Of a stretch of DNA of 64,000 nucleotides, positions 33,455 to 43,487 are shown in pieces (the stretch's first letter is position 1; each line of letters starts with the position of its first letter). This stretch comes from Lachnospiraceae bacterium (lineage in GTDB: Bacteria > Bacillota > Clostridia > Lachnospirales > Lachnospiraceae), in the NCBI GenBank assembly GCA_024685315.1, contig JAIKVW010000054.1, positions 1 through 64,000 of the forward strand, written 5' to 3'. The notes beneath the pieces are model-generated. The model had not been told where the DNA came from. It saw nothing but the letters and a program-made list of their open reading frames with translations, and did not search any database. The translations under genes were made by a program, and so were the position numbers.

Positions 33455-34839
33455 GACCGTCCGCCCTCCTCTCTCCTTATTATCCTTAAGGGGCAGTCGC
33501 ATCTCATCTGGGCGGAGTATTCTCTTCTCTTTTTGCTCTCCTCGCAGTTCCAGATACTCTCCCAGCTGTCGGTGAGCATGCTGCCGAGCGAAGCTCCTGA
33601 AAGCCAGCTCTGGCAGGGCACCGCGTTCCCGCCGGGCGTGACCGCCATATTGCTGAGGCAGGCCCCGCAGTTCGGAGTATTTATCCCAAGCTCCCTGCAG
33701 AGCTCGTCGCTGACCCATCCAGGCGAGGTGAAGCTGATCTCCATTCCAAGCGAAAATGCGTACGGGACCGCATCTTCAAGTATCTCCCTTACCTCGGCGT
33801 TGGTAAGCTGCAGCCGCTCCGAAGCCTGGCCTGCAGCCTTGCCGGTCGTGATGAGCCCCGAGCAGGTCACATAGCGCACGCCTTTCTCATGAAGAAATTT
33901 AAGCGTGCCGCGATAGTCTCTGTTAAGGGTGCAGAGCGGAGTGTTGATGCTTATATTAAGACCTTCCGCAAGAGCGTTATCAATGCCTGCCACGGTATCG
34001 CGGTACCTGTCTGCCCCCACAAGGGCGTTGTGGATCTGCTCGTCACAGGAATAAAATGTTATCTGCACGCTGTCGAGGGAAGCTTTCTTAAGCTCCTTGC
34101 AGTATTCCGGGGTAAGCCTGATCCCGTTGGTATTCAGCCTGGTCATGAACCACGCGGAGTACCCTATAAGCTCAACGAGGTCCTCCCTCATGGTCGGCTC
34201 CCCTCCGGTAAATGTGAGCTGGGGGATGCAGGCCTGGCGGCACTTGTCAATTATCTTCTTCCAGTCTTCGGTGCCGAGCTCTTCCTCTGCCGAATGTGAC
34301 TGCCCGGCGGCGTAGCAGTGCACGCAGTTCTGGTTGCAGTGCCATGCGCCGTCCTTCGTCATTGCGCTCACGCAAAGGTCCATCCTGTGCGGGGCGCGCA
34401 TGTAGGGCGCGTACTCGCCGATGCTCATGTACTCGATCCCTTCGTCCGGCTCCTCGCCGTAGGCTACCTGCCTGAAGGTATTCATGATGGTGTAAATATC
34501 GTCGGCAAGCCGCTTCTTTGAAATGAAAGGATAGACCTTCCTCACGGATGCTGCCGTGGCCTCGACTATTTTGCGGGCATCTTCTCCGTCGATCTCGCGC
34601 CCGCTGTACTTATTGACTTCCTTGATGAACTCGATAAGCAGAATGCTCCAGGAGCTGTTGACGGGGACTATATCCTGTCCGTTCAGGATGGCGGTGCCTG
34701 AGCTGATCTGCCCGTCCTTTAAGACCGGGGGGATCAGATGTATGCGCACTACGCCCGGGCCCTCCGGGTCCAGGGTAGTATGATGCACTTCCCCGAAATT
34801 CTGCTCAGCGTATTTTCTTTCTCTTGCTGAAGCTTTCAT
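33451..34839 (-). CDS. Radical SAM/SPASM peptide-maturase-like protein
   Basis: This protein of 462 residues has a radical SAM core with CNQNCVHC (C168, C172, C175), TGGEPTMRED and a C-terminal SPASM cysteine set (C391, C394, C409, C432, C447, C449) for auxiliary iron-sulfur clusters. The N-terminal 100 residues (ILNGQDIVPVNSSWSILLIEFI) recall a PqqD/RRE-like substrate-binding domain. This architecture is typical of maturases that make thioether or C-C links in peptides. The ATG at 34839, behind GAGGGAAAG, is chosen over a TTG at 34857. It lies 27 bases after engB and overlaps its putative substrate gene, which strongly suggests a working pair. The family assignment is sound; the substrate is inferred. 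Confidence 0.88.
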   Translation of the reverse strand: MKASARERKYAEQNFGEVHHTTLDPEGPGVVRIHLIPPVLKDGQISSGTAILNGQDIVPVNSSWSILLIEFIKEVNKYSGREIDGEDARKIVEATAASVRKVYPFISKKRLADDIYTIMNTFRQVAYGEEPDEGIEYMSIGEYAPYMRAPHRMDLCVSAMTKDGAWHCNQNCVHCYAAGQSHSAEEELGTEDWKKIIDKCRQACIPQLTFTGGEPTMREDLVELIGYSAWFMTRLNTNGIRLTPEYCKELKKASLDSVQITFYSCDEQIHNALVGADRYRDTVAGIDNALAEGLNISINTPLCTLNRDYRGTLKFLHEKGVRYVTCSGLITTGKAAGQASERLQLTNAEVREILEDAVPYAFSLGMEISFTSPGWVSDELCRELGINTPNCGACLSNMAVTPGGNAVPCQSWLSGASLGSMLTDSWESIWNCEESKKRREYSAQMRCDCPLRIIRREEGGRS

Positions 34840-34866
34840 AGTCTTTCCCTCGTTCAATGATAATAA

Positions 34867-35472
34867 TTACTGTTGGTCCTGCTCTGCTGCGATGACGTAG
34901 CGCTCGATCAGCTCCCAGACCTCCTCGCGGCCTTCCTTTGTCTCGGAAGAAAAAGGCACCAGCGGAGTCTCCTCCGGGAGGTCCAGCCCTTCCCGGATCG
35001 CCTTAATGTGCGCCGGGATCTGGCTCTTTTTCAGCTTGTCTGTCTTGGTCGCTATGATCGCCGGCGAGAAGCCGTTGTCACAGATCCATTCATAGGTGCT
35101 GCGGTCGCTGTCTGAAGGTTCACGTCTGCTGTCAACCAGCAGGAATACCATCCGGAGCATCTCCGACTGGCGGAAATATTTGCCGGTCATCTTCGCCCAT
35201 TTGATCCTTGTCTCCCCGGAAACGGAGGCGTAGCCGTAGCCGGGAAGGTCGACAATGTAAACCTCGCCGTTAACATTATAATAGTTGATCGTCTGCGTTT
35301 TGCCGGGCTTCGCGGAGACCCTGGCGTAGGACTTCCTCCCCATCAGCGTGTTGATAAGGGAAGATTTTCCGACGTTCGAGCGTCCGGCAAAAGCGACCTC
35401 CGGACGGGAATTCTGCGGGATCTTGCTGCTCACGCCGATGACCGTCTCAAGATCTACCGACCTTATTACCAT
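34867..35472 (-). CDS. engB: Ribosome biogenesis GTPase EngB/YsxC
   Basis: This 201-residue TRAFAC GTPase is needed for 50S assembly. It has G1 GRSNVGKSS, G3 DLPGYGYA, G4 ATKTDKL and the late FSSETKEG G5 region. It lies 20 bases after lon, the conserved lon-ysxC order. The radical SAM gene follows on the same strand. Confidence 0.96.
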   Translation of the reverse strand: MVIRSVDLETVIGVSSKIPQNSRPEVAFAGRSNVGKSSLINTLMGRKSYARVSAKPGKTQTINYYNVNGEVYIVDLPGYGYASVSGETRIKWAKMTGKYFRQSEMLRMVFLLVDSRREPSDSDRSTYEWICDNGFSPAIIATKTDKLKKSQIPAHIKAIREGLDLPEETPLVPFSSETKEGREEVWELIERYVIAAEQDQQ

Positions 35473-35492
35473 AAGACCCCATCTCCTTTTCT

Positions 35493-37835
35493 TTACTTCG
35501 CCGGCTGCGCTTCTTCCGGCATATGCTCAAGAGCTATGGGAAGGATATCCGCCATCGTTCCGGCGTAAATGATCTTCATTCCTTCACGTATCTCGGCGTC
35601 AAGCTCTTCTATGTCGGGCCTGTTCTTCTCCGGGACTATTACGGTATTTATCCCCGCGACCTTGGCCGCGATGATCTTTTCCCGGAGCCCTCCTATCGGA
35701 AGCACTCTGCCGCGGAGGGTTATCTCGCCGGTCATGGCCACGTCTGCGCGCACGGGTATGCCGAGGATCGCCGAAAACATGGCGGTCGCCATGGTAACGC
35801 CCGCTGAAGGCCCGTCCTTCGGGACAGCTCCTTCAGGAATATGTATATGCATGTCGTTCTTTTCGAAGAATTCCTTGCCGACGCCGTACTTCGATATCAT
35901 CGAACGGATATAGCTTATCCCGGCGTGCGCGGATTCCTTCATGACGTCGCCAAGCTGCCCGGTAAGCTCAAAATTTCCCTTCCCGGGAAGGACGTTTACC
36001 TCTACGGAGAGGGTCTCGCCGCCGACGCTTGTCCATGCAAGCCCGCGCACGATACCGATCTCGTTCTTCTCGTTCTTCTTGTCGTAGCTGAATTTAGCCT
36101 TGCCGAGATATTCCTCGAGGTTCTTTTCGGTCACGCGGACGCGTTTCTTGCCTCCCTGGATGATCTTTCTCGCGGTCTTCCTGCAGATCTCGCCGATCTG
36201 CCTCTCAAGCTCGCGCACCCCGGATTCGCGGGTATACGAAAGGATGATCTCCTCGATCGCTTTGTCGGTTATGACGAGCTGGCCCTTTTTGATCCCGTTC
36301 GTCTCCATCTGCTTCGCGATCAGATGCTCGCGGGCGATGTGGAGCTTCTCGTTCTCGGTGTAGGTATTGACCTCGATGACTTCCATCCTGTCAAGGAGCG
36401 GTCTCGGCACCGGCGCAAGTGTATTCGCGGTGCAGATGAAAAGCACCTTCGAGAGGTCCAGCGGGACTTCGAGGAAATTATCGCGGAAGTTAACGTTCTG
36501 CTCGGGGTCGAGCACCTCAAGCATGGCTGAATATGCGTCGCCGCGGTAGTCCGCTCCCACTTTGTCTATCTCGTCCAGCAGGATGACAGGATTATTGACC
36601 CCGGCATGCTGCAGCGCGGTAGCGATCCTTCCGGGCTGCGCGCCGATGTAGGTCTTCCTGTGGCCCCGTATCTCGGCCTCATCGTGGAGTCCGCCGAGGC
36701 TGATCCTGACGTATTTGCGGCTGGTGGCGCGGGCAATAGACTTCGCGATGGAGGTCTTGCCTGTGCCGGGAGGCCCTACAAGGCAGAGTATCGGGCTCTT
36801 GCCGTGCCCAGTAAGGATCCTTACGGAAAGGTATTCAAGTATCCTTTCCTTGACCTTGTTCAGCCCGTAATGGTCCGCGCGGAGCACTTCCTCCGCCTGG
36901 TCGAGGTCCTTATTCTCCCGGCTGGATCTGCTCCAGGGGATCTCAAATATGGTCTCAATATAATTTCTGTAGACCGAGCTTTCGGAGCTGACGTTCCCGA
37001 GAAGGCGGAGACGGTCGATCTCCTTCTTCAGCTTCTCCTTGACGATCGCGGGAGCGCGGAAGGTCTTCAGCCTCTCCTCGTACTCCTCGGCCTCGGTGAG
37101 ATGCTCTTCGCCGAGCTCCTGCCGGATCGCCTTCATCTGCTCGCGGAGAACGTACTCCCGCTGGTTCTTGTCCATCGCTTCCTTGACTTTGCGCTGGATC
37201 TCGATATTCAGCGTTACAAGGTTGTACTCCTTGTTCAGGAAGGTGACGAGCTCCATGTAAAGATCCCTGAAGCTCCCGCATTCAAGCAGCTTCTGCGCCT
37301 GCTGCCAGGACATGGGGACCCCGGTACACAGCTTGTCTACGTACTCCTCCAGGTTCTCCATCGTGACGGAAGTGCTGCTGTTCGGGTCGCGTATCCCGAT
37401 CATGGAATATTTATCAACTATTTCCTGGAGCGCCTGCACCATCGCCCCCCGCTCGTCCTCAGAAAGGTCCTTGCTGCCGGGTCTTCCGTCGTAGATCTCG
37501 ATACTACAGAAAAGGTAAGGGGACGTGGAGACCACATCAGTAATCCTGGCTTTGTAAAGCCCCTCCACAGTTACCCTTACCTGGGTTTGAGGCAGGCCTA
37601 TGACCTGCTTTATTCTTGCAAGCGTTCCGTACTCATAGATTTCCTCAGGTTCAGGGTCGTCCACAGCCGGATCCCTCTGAGCCGCGAGAAAAATGATCTC
37701 GTCTCCCACTGCTGCCGCTTCGATGGCTGCGAGGGACTTTATCCTTTCGGCATCAAAATGCTGGGTCTGGCCCGGCAGTACCACCAATCCTCTCAGCGGC
37801 ACTACCGGGACATCTTTGTTTATAATATTTATCAT
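35493..37835 (-). CDS. lon: ATP-dependent protease Lon
   Basis: This hexameric AAA+ serine protease of 780 residues degrades damaged and regulatory proteins. It has an N-terminal LAN domain beginning VPVVPLRGLVVLPG, Walker A GPPGTGKTS, Walker B VILLDEIDK and the catalytic Ser-Lys dyad (PKDGPSAGVT; K about 40 residues later). AGGAA precedes the ATG. It stands between clpX and engB as in many Firmicutes. Confidence 0.97.
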   Translation of the reverse strand: MINIINKDVPVVPLRGLVVLPGQTQHFDAERIKSLAAIEAAAVGDEIIFLAAQRDPAVDDPEPEEIYEYGTLARIKQVIGLPQTQVRVTVEGLYKARITDVVSTSPYLFCSIEIYDGRPGSKDLSEDERGAMVQALQEIVDKYSMIGIRDPNSSTSVTMENLEEYVDKLCTGVPMSWQQAQKLLECGSFRDLYMELVTFLNKEYNLVTLNIEIQRKVKEAMDKNQREYVLREQMKAIRQELGEEHLTEAEEYEERLKTFRAPAIVKEKLKKEIDRLRLLGNVSSESSVYRNYIETIFEIPWSRSSRENKDLDQAEEVLRADHYGLNKVKERILEYLSVRILTGHGKSPILCLVGPPGTGKTSIAKSIARATSRKYVRISLGGLHDEAEIRGHRKTYIGAQPGRIATALQHAGVNNPVILLDEIDKVGADYRGDAYSAMLEVLDPEQNVNFRDNFLEVPLDLSKVLFICTANTLAPVPRPLLDRMEVIEVNTYTENEKLHIAREHLIAKQMETNGIKKGQLVITDKAIEEIILSYTRESGVRELERQIGEICRKTARKIIQGGKKRVRVTEKNLEEYLGKAKFSYDKKNEKNEIGIVRGLAWTSVGGETLSVEVNVLPGKGNFELTGQLGDVMKESAHAGISYIRSMISKYGVGKEFFEKNDMHIHIPEGAVPKDGPSAGVTMATAMFSAILGIPVRADVAMTGEITLRGRVLPIGGLREKIIAAKVAGINTVIVPEKNRPDIEELDAEIREGMKIIYAGTMADILPIALEHMPEEAQPAK

Positions 37836-37851
37836 TTGCGTTCCTGAAAAA

Positions 37852-39156
37852 TTAAGCTATTTCATCTGATGACTCGGCTTTAACGGGGAATGTCTGGCGG
37901 CGCTTCCTGGGAACGGAAGCCTCGGCCTCTCCGTGTTCCACTACAGGCCCTGCGGCCCCGTCAACCGTGTCTTTAGTGACGGTGCACTTCTTTACGGTCT
38001 TATCCGAAGGAAGCTCGAACATTATGTCCATTAGGATATTCTCGACGATCGCGCGAAGTCCCCTGGCTCCCATATTTCTCTGGGAAGAAAGCTTTGCTAT
38101 CTCATGGACCGCCTCGTCCTCAAACACGAGCTCTACCCCGTCCAGCTCGAAAAGGGCCTTAAACTGCTTGATTATAGCGGTCTTCGGTTCTGTAAGGACT
38201 CTCACCAGGTCTTCCTCCGTGAGCTGGTTGAGCGACACGCTTACCGGCACGCGGCCTACAAGCTCGGGGATAAGCCCGTACTTCACAAGATCCTGCGGGG
38301 TCACCTGCTGCATGAGCTCGCTTAAGGTCTCCTGCTGGGTCTTGACCCTGATGTCCGCATTGAACCCGATAGACTGTCCGCCGAGGCGGTTTGCCACGAT
38401 CTTGTCGATCCCGTCGAAAGCTCCCCCGCAGATGAACAGTATATTCGTGGTGTCGATCTGCATCAGTTCCTGGTGGGGATGCTTCCTGCCGCCCTGCGGC
38501 GGTACCGAAGCGACAGTCCCCTCAAGGATCTTCAGGAGCGCCTGCTGCACTCCCTCGCCTGAAACGTCGCGGGTAATGGAAACATTCTCGGACTTCTTCG
38601 AGATCTTGTCTATCTCGTCGATGTAGACAATGCCTTTTTCGGCCTTCGGGATATCGTAATCCGCAGCCTGGATAAGCTTGAGAAGGATATTCTCGACGTC
38701 TTCTCCGACATATCCGGCCTCCGTAAGGGTCGTGGCGTCAGCAATAGCAAAGGGAACGTTCAGTATCTTCGCAAGCGTCTGGGCCAGAAGGGTCTTTCCG
38801 GAACCGGTGGGCCCGAGCATGATGATATTGCTCTTCTGAAGCTCCACTTCCGTCTTCCTGCCGGACATTATCCTCTTGTAGTGATTGTATACCGCAACAG
38901 AGAGCGCTTTCTTTGCCGTTTCCTGCCCAATGACATATTCGTCAAGGAATTCCTTGATCTCCTTAGGCTTCGGCAACTCCATCTCTCCGAGGTCCCCGTC
39001 GCCGGTCCTGTCCTCGTTCAGGATCTCCATGCAGATATCCACGCACTCGTCGCAGATATAAACATTCGGTCCCGCTATCAGCTTGCGGACCTGCGCCTGG
39101 GTCTTGTTGCAGAACGCGCATCTCGGCAGTTTTCTGTCGTCTGAACGATTTGCCAT
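37852..39156 (-). CDS. clpX: ClpX ATPase subunit of Clp protease
   Basis: This AAA+ unfoldase of 434 residues feeds substrates to ClpP. The N-terminal zinc finger has C13, C16, C35 and C38; Walker A is GPTGSGKTL, Walker [10 protein letters not shown] and sensor/Arg finger segments follow. The ClpP-binding IGF-like loop is present as SIGFNADI. It is 16 bases downstream of clpP. The C-terminal acidic tail is slightly longer than usual. Confidence 0.97.
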   Translation of the reverse strand: MANRSDDRKLPRCAFCNKTQAQVRKLIAGPNVYICDECVDICMEILNEDRTGDGDLGEMELPKPKEIKEFLDEYVIGQETAKKALSVAVYNHYKRIMSGRKTEVELQKSNIIMLGPTGSGKTLLAQTLAKILNVPFAIADATTLTEAGYVGEDVENILLKLIQAADYDIPKAEKGIVYIDEIDKISKKSENVSITRDVSGEGVQQALLKILEGTVASVPPQGGRKHPHQELMQIDTTNILFICGGAFDGIDKIVANRLGGQSIGFNADIRVKTQQETLSELMQQVTPQDLVKYGLIPELVGRVPVSVSLNQLTEEDLVRVLTEPKTAIIKQFKALFELDGVELVFEDEAVHEIAKLSSQRNMGARGLRAIVENILMDIMFELPSDKTVKKCTVTKDTVDGAAGPVVEHGEAEASVPRKRRQTFPVKAESSDEIA

Positions 39157-39172
39157 CTAAAAAAATCTCCTG

Positions 39173-39757
39173 TTATTCACGTTTTGTAACTACCGCGTCG
39201 ATAAGGCCGTAGCTAAGGGCCTCCTCGGCGCTCATATAATGATCTCTCTCGGTATCAGCCGCGATCTTCTCGATGGGCTGGTGTGTATTCGCCGCCAGGA
39301 TCTCATTCAGCATGTTCTTCGTGTAGAGTATCCTCTCCGCAACGATCTGGATCTCCGTGGCCTGGCCCTGGGCTCCGCCTGAGGGCTGATGGATCATGAT
39401 GGTGGAATGCGGCAGCGCGAGGCGCTTACCGGGGGTGCCTCCCGCCAGGAGGAAGGCTCCCATGGAAGCAGCCATTCCCATGCAGATGGTAGACACGTCG
39501 CACTTGATGAACTGCATGGTGTCATAAATGGCCATTCCCGCGGAGACCGAGCCGCCGGGGCTGTTGATGTAGAGCTGGATATCCTTTCCCGGATCCTCGG
39601 ATTCAAGGAAAAGGAGCTGTGACACCGTAAGGCTCGCGGTCACGTCGGTGATCTCTTCCCCGAGGAAAATGATCCTGTCTTTTAATAATCTCGAATAAAT
39701 ATCAAAGGCTCTCTCGCCTCTGTTGGTCTGCTCTATAACTGTGGGGACCAGACTCAT
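39173..39757 (-). CDS. clpP: ClpP proteolytic subunit
   Basis: This 194-residue serine peptidase forms the double heptamer of the Clp protease. The nucleophile lies in [11 protein letters not shown], the histidine in [12 protein letters not shown] and the aspartate in the ADTERDHY region. The start is the ATG at 39757 ([25 protein letters not shown]), the standard N-terminus. It sits 56 bases after tig and 16 before clpX. Confidence 0.97.
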   Translation of the reverse strand: MSLVPTVIEQTNRGERAFDIYSRLLKDRIIFLGEEITDVTASLTVSQLLFLESEDPGKDIQLYINSPGGSVSAGMAIYDTMQFIKCDVSTICMGMAASMGAFLLAGGTPGKRLALPHSTIMIHQPSGGAQGQATEIQIVAERILYTKNMLNEILAANTHQPIEKIAADTERDHYMSAEEALSYGLIDAVVTKRE

Positions 39758-39813
39758 CCTCTCAGACCTCCTGTCGTGTATTGTAAAATATTTCCGGACG
39801 TCCCTGCGGAAGA

Positions 39814-41190
39814 TCACTCCGGAAGCTCCTCATCGGACTTCGGGGGCTGTGCCATCTCTTCAACTTCGGGCTCTGTCTCCTCAACTTCGGGTGCGGGAAC
39901 AGGAACGACGTTCTCGCCGATAAGGTCAAGCGCCTTGCGGATGGCGATATCGTGCCTGATATTCTTTTCCTCTTCCTTGCTGATGATCTCCTTGACCTTC
40001 TCAGCGTCCATGTTGTAGGTCTTCGCCATGGTCTCGTATTCCTTCTCGAGATCTTCATCAGAAGCTTCGAAGCCCTCAGCCCTTGCAACTGCTTCAAGGA
40101 CCAGCCTCATCTGGATATTCTTGAGCGCTGAACCCCTCATCTGGTTCCTGAGGTCGTCCATGGTCATGCCGGTGTACTGAAGGTACATGTCGATGCTGAG
40201 GCCGCTGTATCTCATCTGCTGCTCATAGTTCTGAACCATTTTGTCGGTCTCGTACTCGATCATTGCCTCGGGGATATCCATCTCGGTGGCCTCGACGATC
40301 TTGTCAACAGCTTCCTGCTCCATGGTGTGCTTAGCGCTCTCGGCCTTGTCCTTCTCAAGGGACTCCTTTACGCTTGCCCTGTACTCTTCGAATGTATCGA
40401 ACTCGGAAACGTCCTGGGCGAACTCGTCGTTAAGCTCCGGAAGCTCGGTAGTCTTGACCTCATTCACCTTTACCTTGAAGAGTGCGGGCTTGCCTGCAAG
40501 ATCCTCTGCATGATATTTCTCAGGGAAGGTAACGTTAACGTCCACTTCGTCTCCGGCCTTCGATCCAATCAGCTGATCCTCGAATCCCGGGATAAATGAG
40601 TTGGATCCGAGAACGAGAGAATGGTTCTCGTCCTTGCCGCCCTCGAACTCAACGCCATCAACGGAGCCGACATAGTCGATCACAACGGTGTCGTCCTTCT
40701 CTGCGGGACGGTCTACGGTAACTTCACGGGAGTTCTTCTTCTGCTCGGACTTGATCTCCTCTTCGATCTCCTCGTCGCTGACCTCAACGGGAACCTCGGT
40801 GGCCTCGATGCCCTTGTACTGCTCAACGGTGATCTCAGGATTAACAGCTACCTCAGCGGTATAGATGAAATCCTGTCCCTTCGCCATCTGCTCAACGCCG
40901 ATCTTCGGCTGGGAAACGATATTGATCTCGTCAATGACCTGGTTGTATGCTTCCTCGTAAGATTCAGGAAGGACGATATTAGCAGCATCCTCATAGAAAG
41001 TCTCGGGTCCGTACATCTTTTCGATAATAGCCTGCGGAGCCTTTCCCTTTCTGAATCCGGGAACATTGATCCTGTTCTTCATCTTGTTGTAGGCCCTGGT
41101 GCATGCCTTGTCAAAATCCTGCGCGGGAACAGTGATGGTAAGTTTTGCCATGTTGTGTTCCAGTCTCTCTGTACTAACCTGTATGCTCAT
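39814..41190 (-). CDS. tig: Trigger factor
   Basis: This ribosome-bound chaperone and prolyl isomerase of 458 residues has the ribosome-docking signature [11 protein letters not shown], a central FKBP-type domain (about 150-245, with [13 protein letters not shown]) and a helical C-terminal substrate cradle ending in an acidic tail. AGGAGG precedes the ATG. It is the first gene of the tig-clpP-clpX-lon-engB unit, which has a strong promoter just upstream. Confidence 0.96.
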   Translation of the reverse strand: MSIQVSTERLEHNMAKLTITVPAQDFDKACTRAYNKMKNRINVPGFRKGKAPQAIIEKMYGPETFYEDAANIVLPESYEEAYNQVIDEINIVSQPKIGVEQMAKGQDFIYTAEVAVNPEITVEQYKGIEATEVPVEVSDEEIEEEIKSEQKKNSREVTVDRPAEKDDTVVIDYVGSVDGVEFEGGKDENHSLVLGSNSFIPGFEDQLIGSKAGDEVDVNVTFPEKYHAEDLAGKPALFKVKVNEVKTTELPELNDEFAQDVSEFDTFEEYRASVKESLEKDKAESAKHTMEQEAVDKIVEATEMDIPEAMIEYETDKMVQNYEQQMRYSGLSIDMYLQYTGMTMDDLRNQMRGSALKNIQMRLVLEAVARAEGFEASDEDLEKEYETMAKTYNMDAEKVKEIISKEEEKNIRHDIAIRKALDLIGENVVPVPAPEVEETEPEVEEMAQPPKSDEELPE

Positions 41191-41226
41191 TTAATAATCC
41201 TCCTGAAAAATAGCATTTACCGTTAA

Positions 41227-41255
41227 ATTATAAACTAATGAAGGAAATAAGTAAA
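41227..41255 (-). promoter_or_regulatory. Promoter of the tig-clpP-clpX operon
   Basis: On the minus strand TTTACT (41255-41250), 17 bases, TATAAT (41232-41227), 35 bases before the tig ATG. No CtsR or CIRCE (HrcA) operator is visible here. Confidence 0.75.
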
Positions 41256-41307
41256 TAGTTGACAGGAATATTCAAGCCGGACCGGCCTGAATTGAAGGCC
41301 AAAAGAC

Positions 41308-41342
41308 AAAAACCCCGGATCCCTTTTCCGGGACCCGGGTCT
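41308..41342 (-). terminator. Terminator of the trigger-factor-like lipoprotein gene
   Basis: On the minus strand ACCCGGGTCCC pairs with GGGATCCGGGGT (one bulge, one G-U), followed by TTTTTGTC. It lies directly after the stop at 41375 and ahead of the tig promoter. Confidence 0.8.
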
Positions 41343-41374
41343 TCTAAACAATATTATGATAATTTATCCGCCGC

Positions 41375-42709
41375 TCAGTCCGGCTCAGTATCCAGGAGCT
41401 CAGTATCCAGGAGCTCCGTCTCTTCGGTCTCGTCCACGCGGTCCATCTCAACTCCGACCGCGTACTGCTCTATCACTTCGATCCCGAGGTCTTCGTAGAT
41501 GTCCTCAATTATGGCGTCGAGTCCATAGTAAGCCTCGAAGGTCTCAACATCAATAAAACCAAGGCTCTGCGAATACTCGGCCTCGCGCTCCGCTATCAGC
41601 TCCCAGGTGACATCGATCCCCTCGGCCTCGACCACCGCGCAGAGCACCATGTCATATGCGGTCTGCTGCCGCCCGTACTGCGCGGCCTTGTTCTGGAACT
41701 CCTCCATGGTCATTCCGGTCAGGGAAATATAGGTCTCCAGATCCAGCCCGTAGTAATACTCTGCGGCCTGCGAGTAATAATTCAGATATTTCTGTGTGTA
41801 TCTGTAAACGATACCTGAAGGGTACTCAAGTATCTCCGAGACCGCTGCCGCCTCCGCAAGGAGCTCCGACTGCTTTGAAGACTCGGCCTCCTCAAGCTTT
41901 TTCTGTCTGAGATACGCCTCAAACTCACTCACCGTGGAAACCCCGGAAATATCCATGAGCGCGACGAAATCATCGTCAAACTCAGGGATCACCTGCTCGC
42001 CCTTGATGTAATTGACGGTAATGCTGTAGGTGATCTTCTTGCCTTCGCTCTGTTCGGATCCCCCAATCCCCGGAAGGGTCGCGGTGAATTCGCAGCTTTC
42101 TCCGGGCATCACCCCGATAATGCTCTCTTCAAAACCTTCCATGAAGGTGCCTGAACCGATAACGACCTCGCAGGAGACCCCGCTGCCGTTCTCGACCGGC
42201 TCGCCGTTAAGGACCGCGGCATAATCAATATTTACGGTGTCGCCGTATTCCGCCGCGCGGTCGGTGACAATAGCGTACTGCGGATAGTTTTCCGCGTACT
42301 GCTCGGTATAACTGCGCTCGATAGCCTGCATCTCTTCATCAGAGATGGTGTCCTGGATCAGGGTGTACTCGAGTCCCCGGTACTCACCCAGAACAACATA
42401 CCTGGAAAGATCAAGCTTGTATGCGTATATCTCGTCCGAACTGTAGGTGATCTGCTCTTCAGTATCACTCTCAGTCTCGGAAACGCTTTCCGTTTCCGAT
42501 TCGGTCTCTTCTGAACTCTCCGTCTCTGTATCTGTCTCCGAAGCGGTCTCCGTTTCGGTCTCTTCGGTCTGTGCCGTCTCGCTCTCGCTCACTAAAATGC
42601 TTTCCGATGCCTGCGTTTCCTCGGCGGATGACTGAGCCCCGCTGTTCGCGCAGCCGCACAGAGCGGCAGCACAGCATATACAGAGTATCCTCCTAAGCAA
42701 TTTAAGCAT
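41375..42709 (-). CDS. Lipoprotein paralogue of trigger factor (secreted FKBP-type foldase)
   Basis: This surface protein of 444 residues has a signal peptide ending in lipobox LCGC (lipidated C20) and a Glu-Thr-Ser-rich spacer (about 25-90). Its body matches trigger factor without the ribosome-docking domain: an FKBP-type part (GDTVNIDYAAVLNGEPVENGSG, then GSGTFMEGFEESIIGVMPGE) and the helical C-terminal cradle (ISLTGMTMEEFQNKAAQYG parallels [16 protein letters not shown] of tig). It sits next to tig but has its own promoter and terminator. It probably assists folding of exported proteins at the cell wall. The ATG at 42709 has better ribosome-site spacing than 42715. Confidence 0.85.
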   Translation of the reverse strand: MLKLLRRILCICCAAALCGCANSGAQSSAEETQASESILVSESETAQTEETETETASETDTETESSEETESETESVSETESDTEEQITYSSDEIYAYKLDLSRYVVLGEYRGLEYTLIQDTISDEEMQAIERSYTEQYAENYPQYAIVTDRAAEYGDTVNIDYAAVLNGEPVENGSGVSCEVVIGSGTFMEGFEESIIGVMPGESCEFTATLPGIGGSEQSEGKKITYSITVNYIKGEQVIPEFDDDFVALMDISGVSTVSEFEAYLRQKKLEEAESSKQSELLAEAAAVSEILEYPSGIVYRYTQKYLNYYSQAAEYYYGLDLETYISLTGMTMEEFQNKAAQYGRQQTAYDMVLCAVVEAEGIDVTWELIAEREAEYSQSLGFIDVETFEAYYGLDAIIEDIYEDLGIEVIEQYAVGVEMDRVDETEETELLDTELLDTEPD

Positions 42710-42753
42710 ATCCATGTCCTTCTACAGGGAAATACGAGTCATGCTGCAAATTT

Positions 42754-42782
42754 TTTATATCACACCTGCAGCCTGATTTAAA
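42754..42782 (-). promoter_or_regulatory. Promoter of the trigger-factor-like lipoprotein gene
   Basis: On the minus strand TTTAAA (42782-42777), 17 bases, TATAAA (42759-42754) with an extended TG upstream of the -10. It is the only signal in the short gap before the gene. Confidence 0.6.
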
Positions 42783-42808
42783 CCTTTTGGAGCCAGTTCA
42801 CAGAAAAT

Positions 42809-43477
42809 TCAGACTTTCCGGCCGGGGTTTTCGGTGCCCGCGGCAGCCCTCAGAATGCCCTTTCCGGCCTCTTCCGGAATGAGTTTTCCATTCCACGCGT
42901 CCCTTATTTTGCGAAGGAAATCACCGGTGCATTCATCTGGGACTGATATCTCCAGCTTCACGACGTCGGAGAACTCCGGCTGCCCCATATCCGCCCCCAG
43001 GCCTGCGCAGATCCGGGTCAGAAGCCCGTAGGCGTTATAGTCCACGGTGAGAGCATACTTTGTGCAGGTAATCTCAGTCACGGGATCCGCGTTCTTAAGG
43101 CATTCCGAAACGGCCTGCGAGTATGCTCTCACAAGCCCTCCGGTCCCCAGAAGGATCCCCCCGAAATAGCGGGTCACGACGACAACTATGTTCCGAAGGC
43201 CGGAGGCCTGCAGGACGTCAAGCATAGGCTTGCCCGCAGTCTGGGAAGGTTCGCCGTCATCATTGCTCCTTACGATATCCGGGCCGCCTGCCGCGTCCGC
43301 GACGATAAAGGCGCTGCAGTTGTGGCGTGCGTCGCGGTACGTGTTCTTCATTCCGGCGATAAACGCAAGGGCCTCGGCCTCATTTTCCGCGTGCGCCAGA
43401 TGCGCGATGAATCTGGAGCGCCGGTCCGTATATTCGCCCGTACAGGGCTCATAAATAGTCAGGTACCTAATGATCAA
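42809..43477 (-). CDS. yigZ: YigZ/IMPACT-family protein
   Basis: This 222-residue protein has the IMPACT block (SRFIAHLAHAENEAEALAFI, ARHNCSAFIV, DDGEPSQTAGKPMLDVL) and RYFGGILLGTGGLVRAYS, followed by a C-terminal ferredoxin-like domain. The family binds nucleic acid or acts in translation-stress control, but the biochemical role in bacteria is unclear. It is the last gene of a leftward operon beginning with the Uma2-type gene. Confidence 0.93.
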   Translation of the reverse strand: MIIRYLTIYEPCTGEYTDRRSRFIAHLAHAENEAEALAFIAGMKNTYRDARHNCSAFIVADAAGGPDIVRSNDDGEPSQTAGKPMLDVLQASGLRNIVVVVTRYFGGILLGTGGLVRAYSQAVSECLKNADPVTEITCTKYALTVDYNAYGLLTRICAGLGADMGQPEFSDVVKLEISVPDECTGDFLRKIRDAWNGKLIPEEAGKGILRAAAGTENPGRKV

Positions 43478-43487
43478 GCCACCTCTT

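Noticed and set aside
36606..37847. Open frame of 413 codons on the plus strand
   Set aside because: Antisense of lon, without ribosome site or motif.
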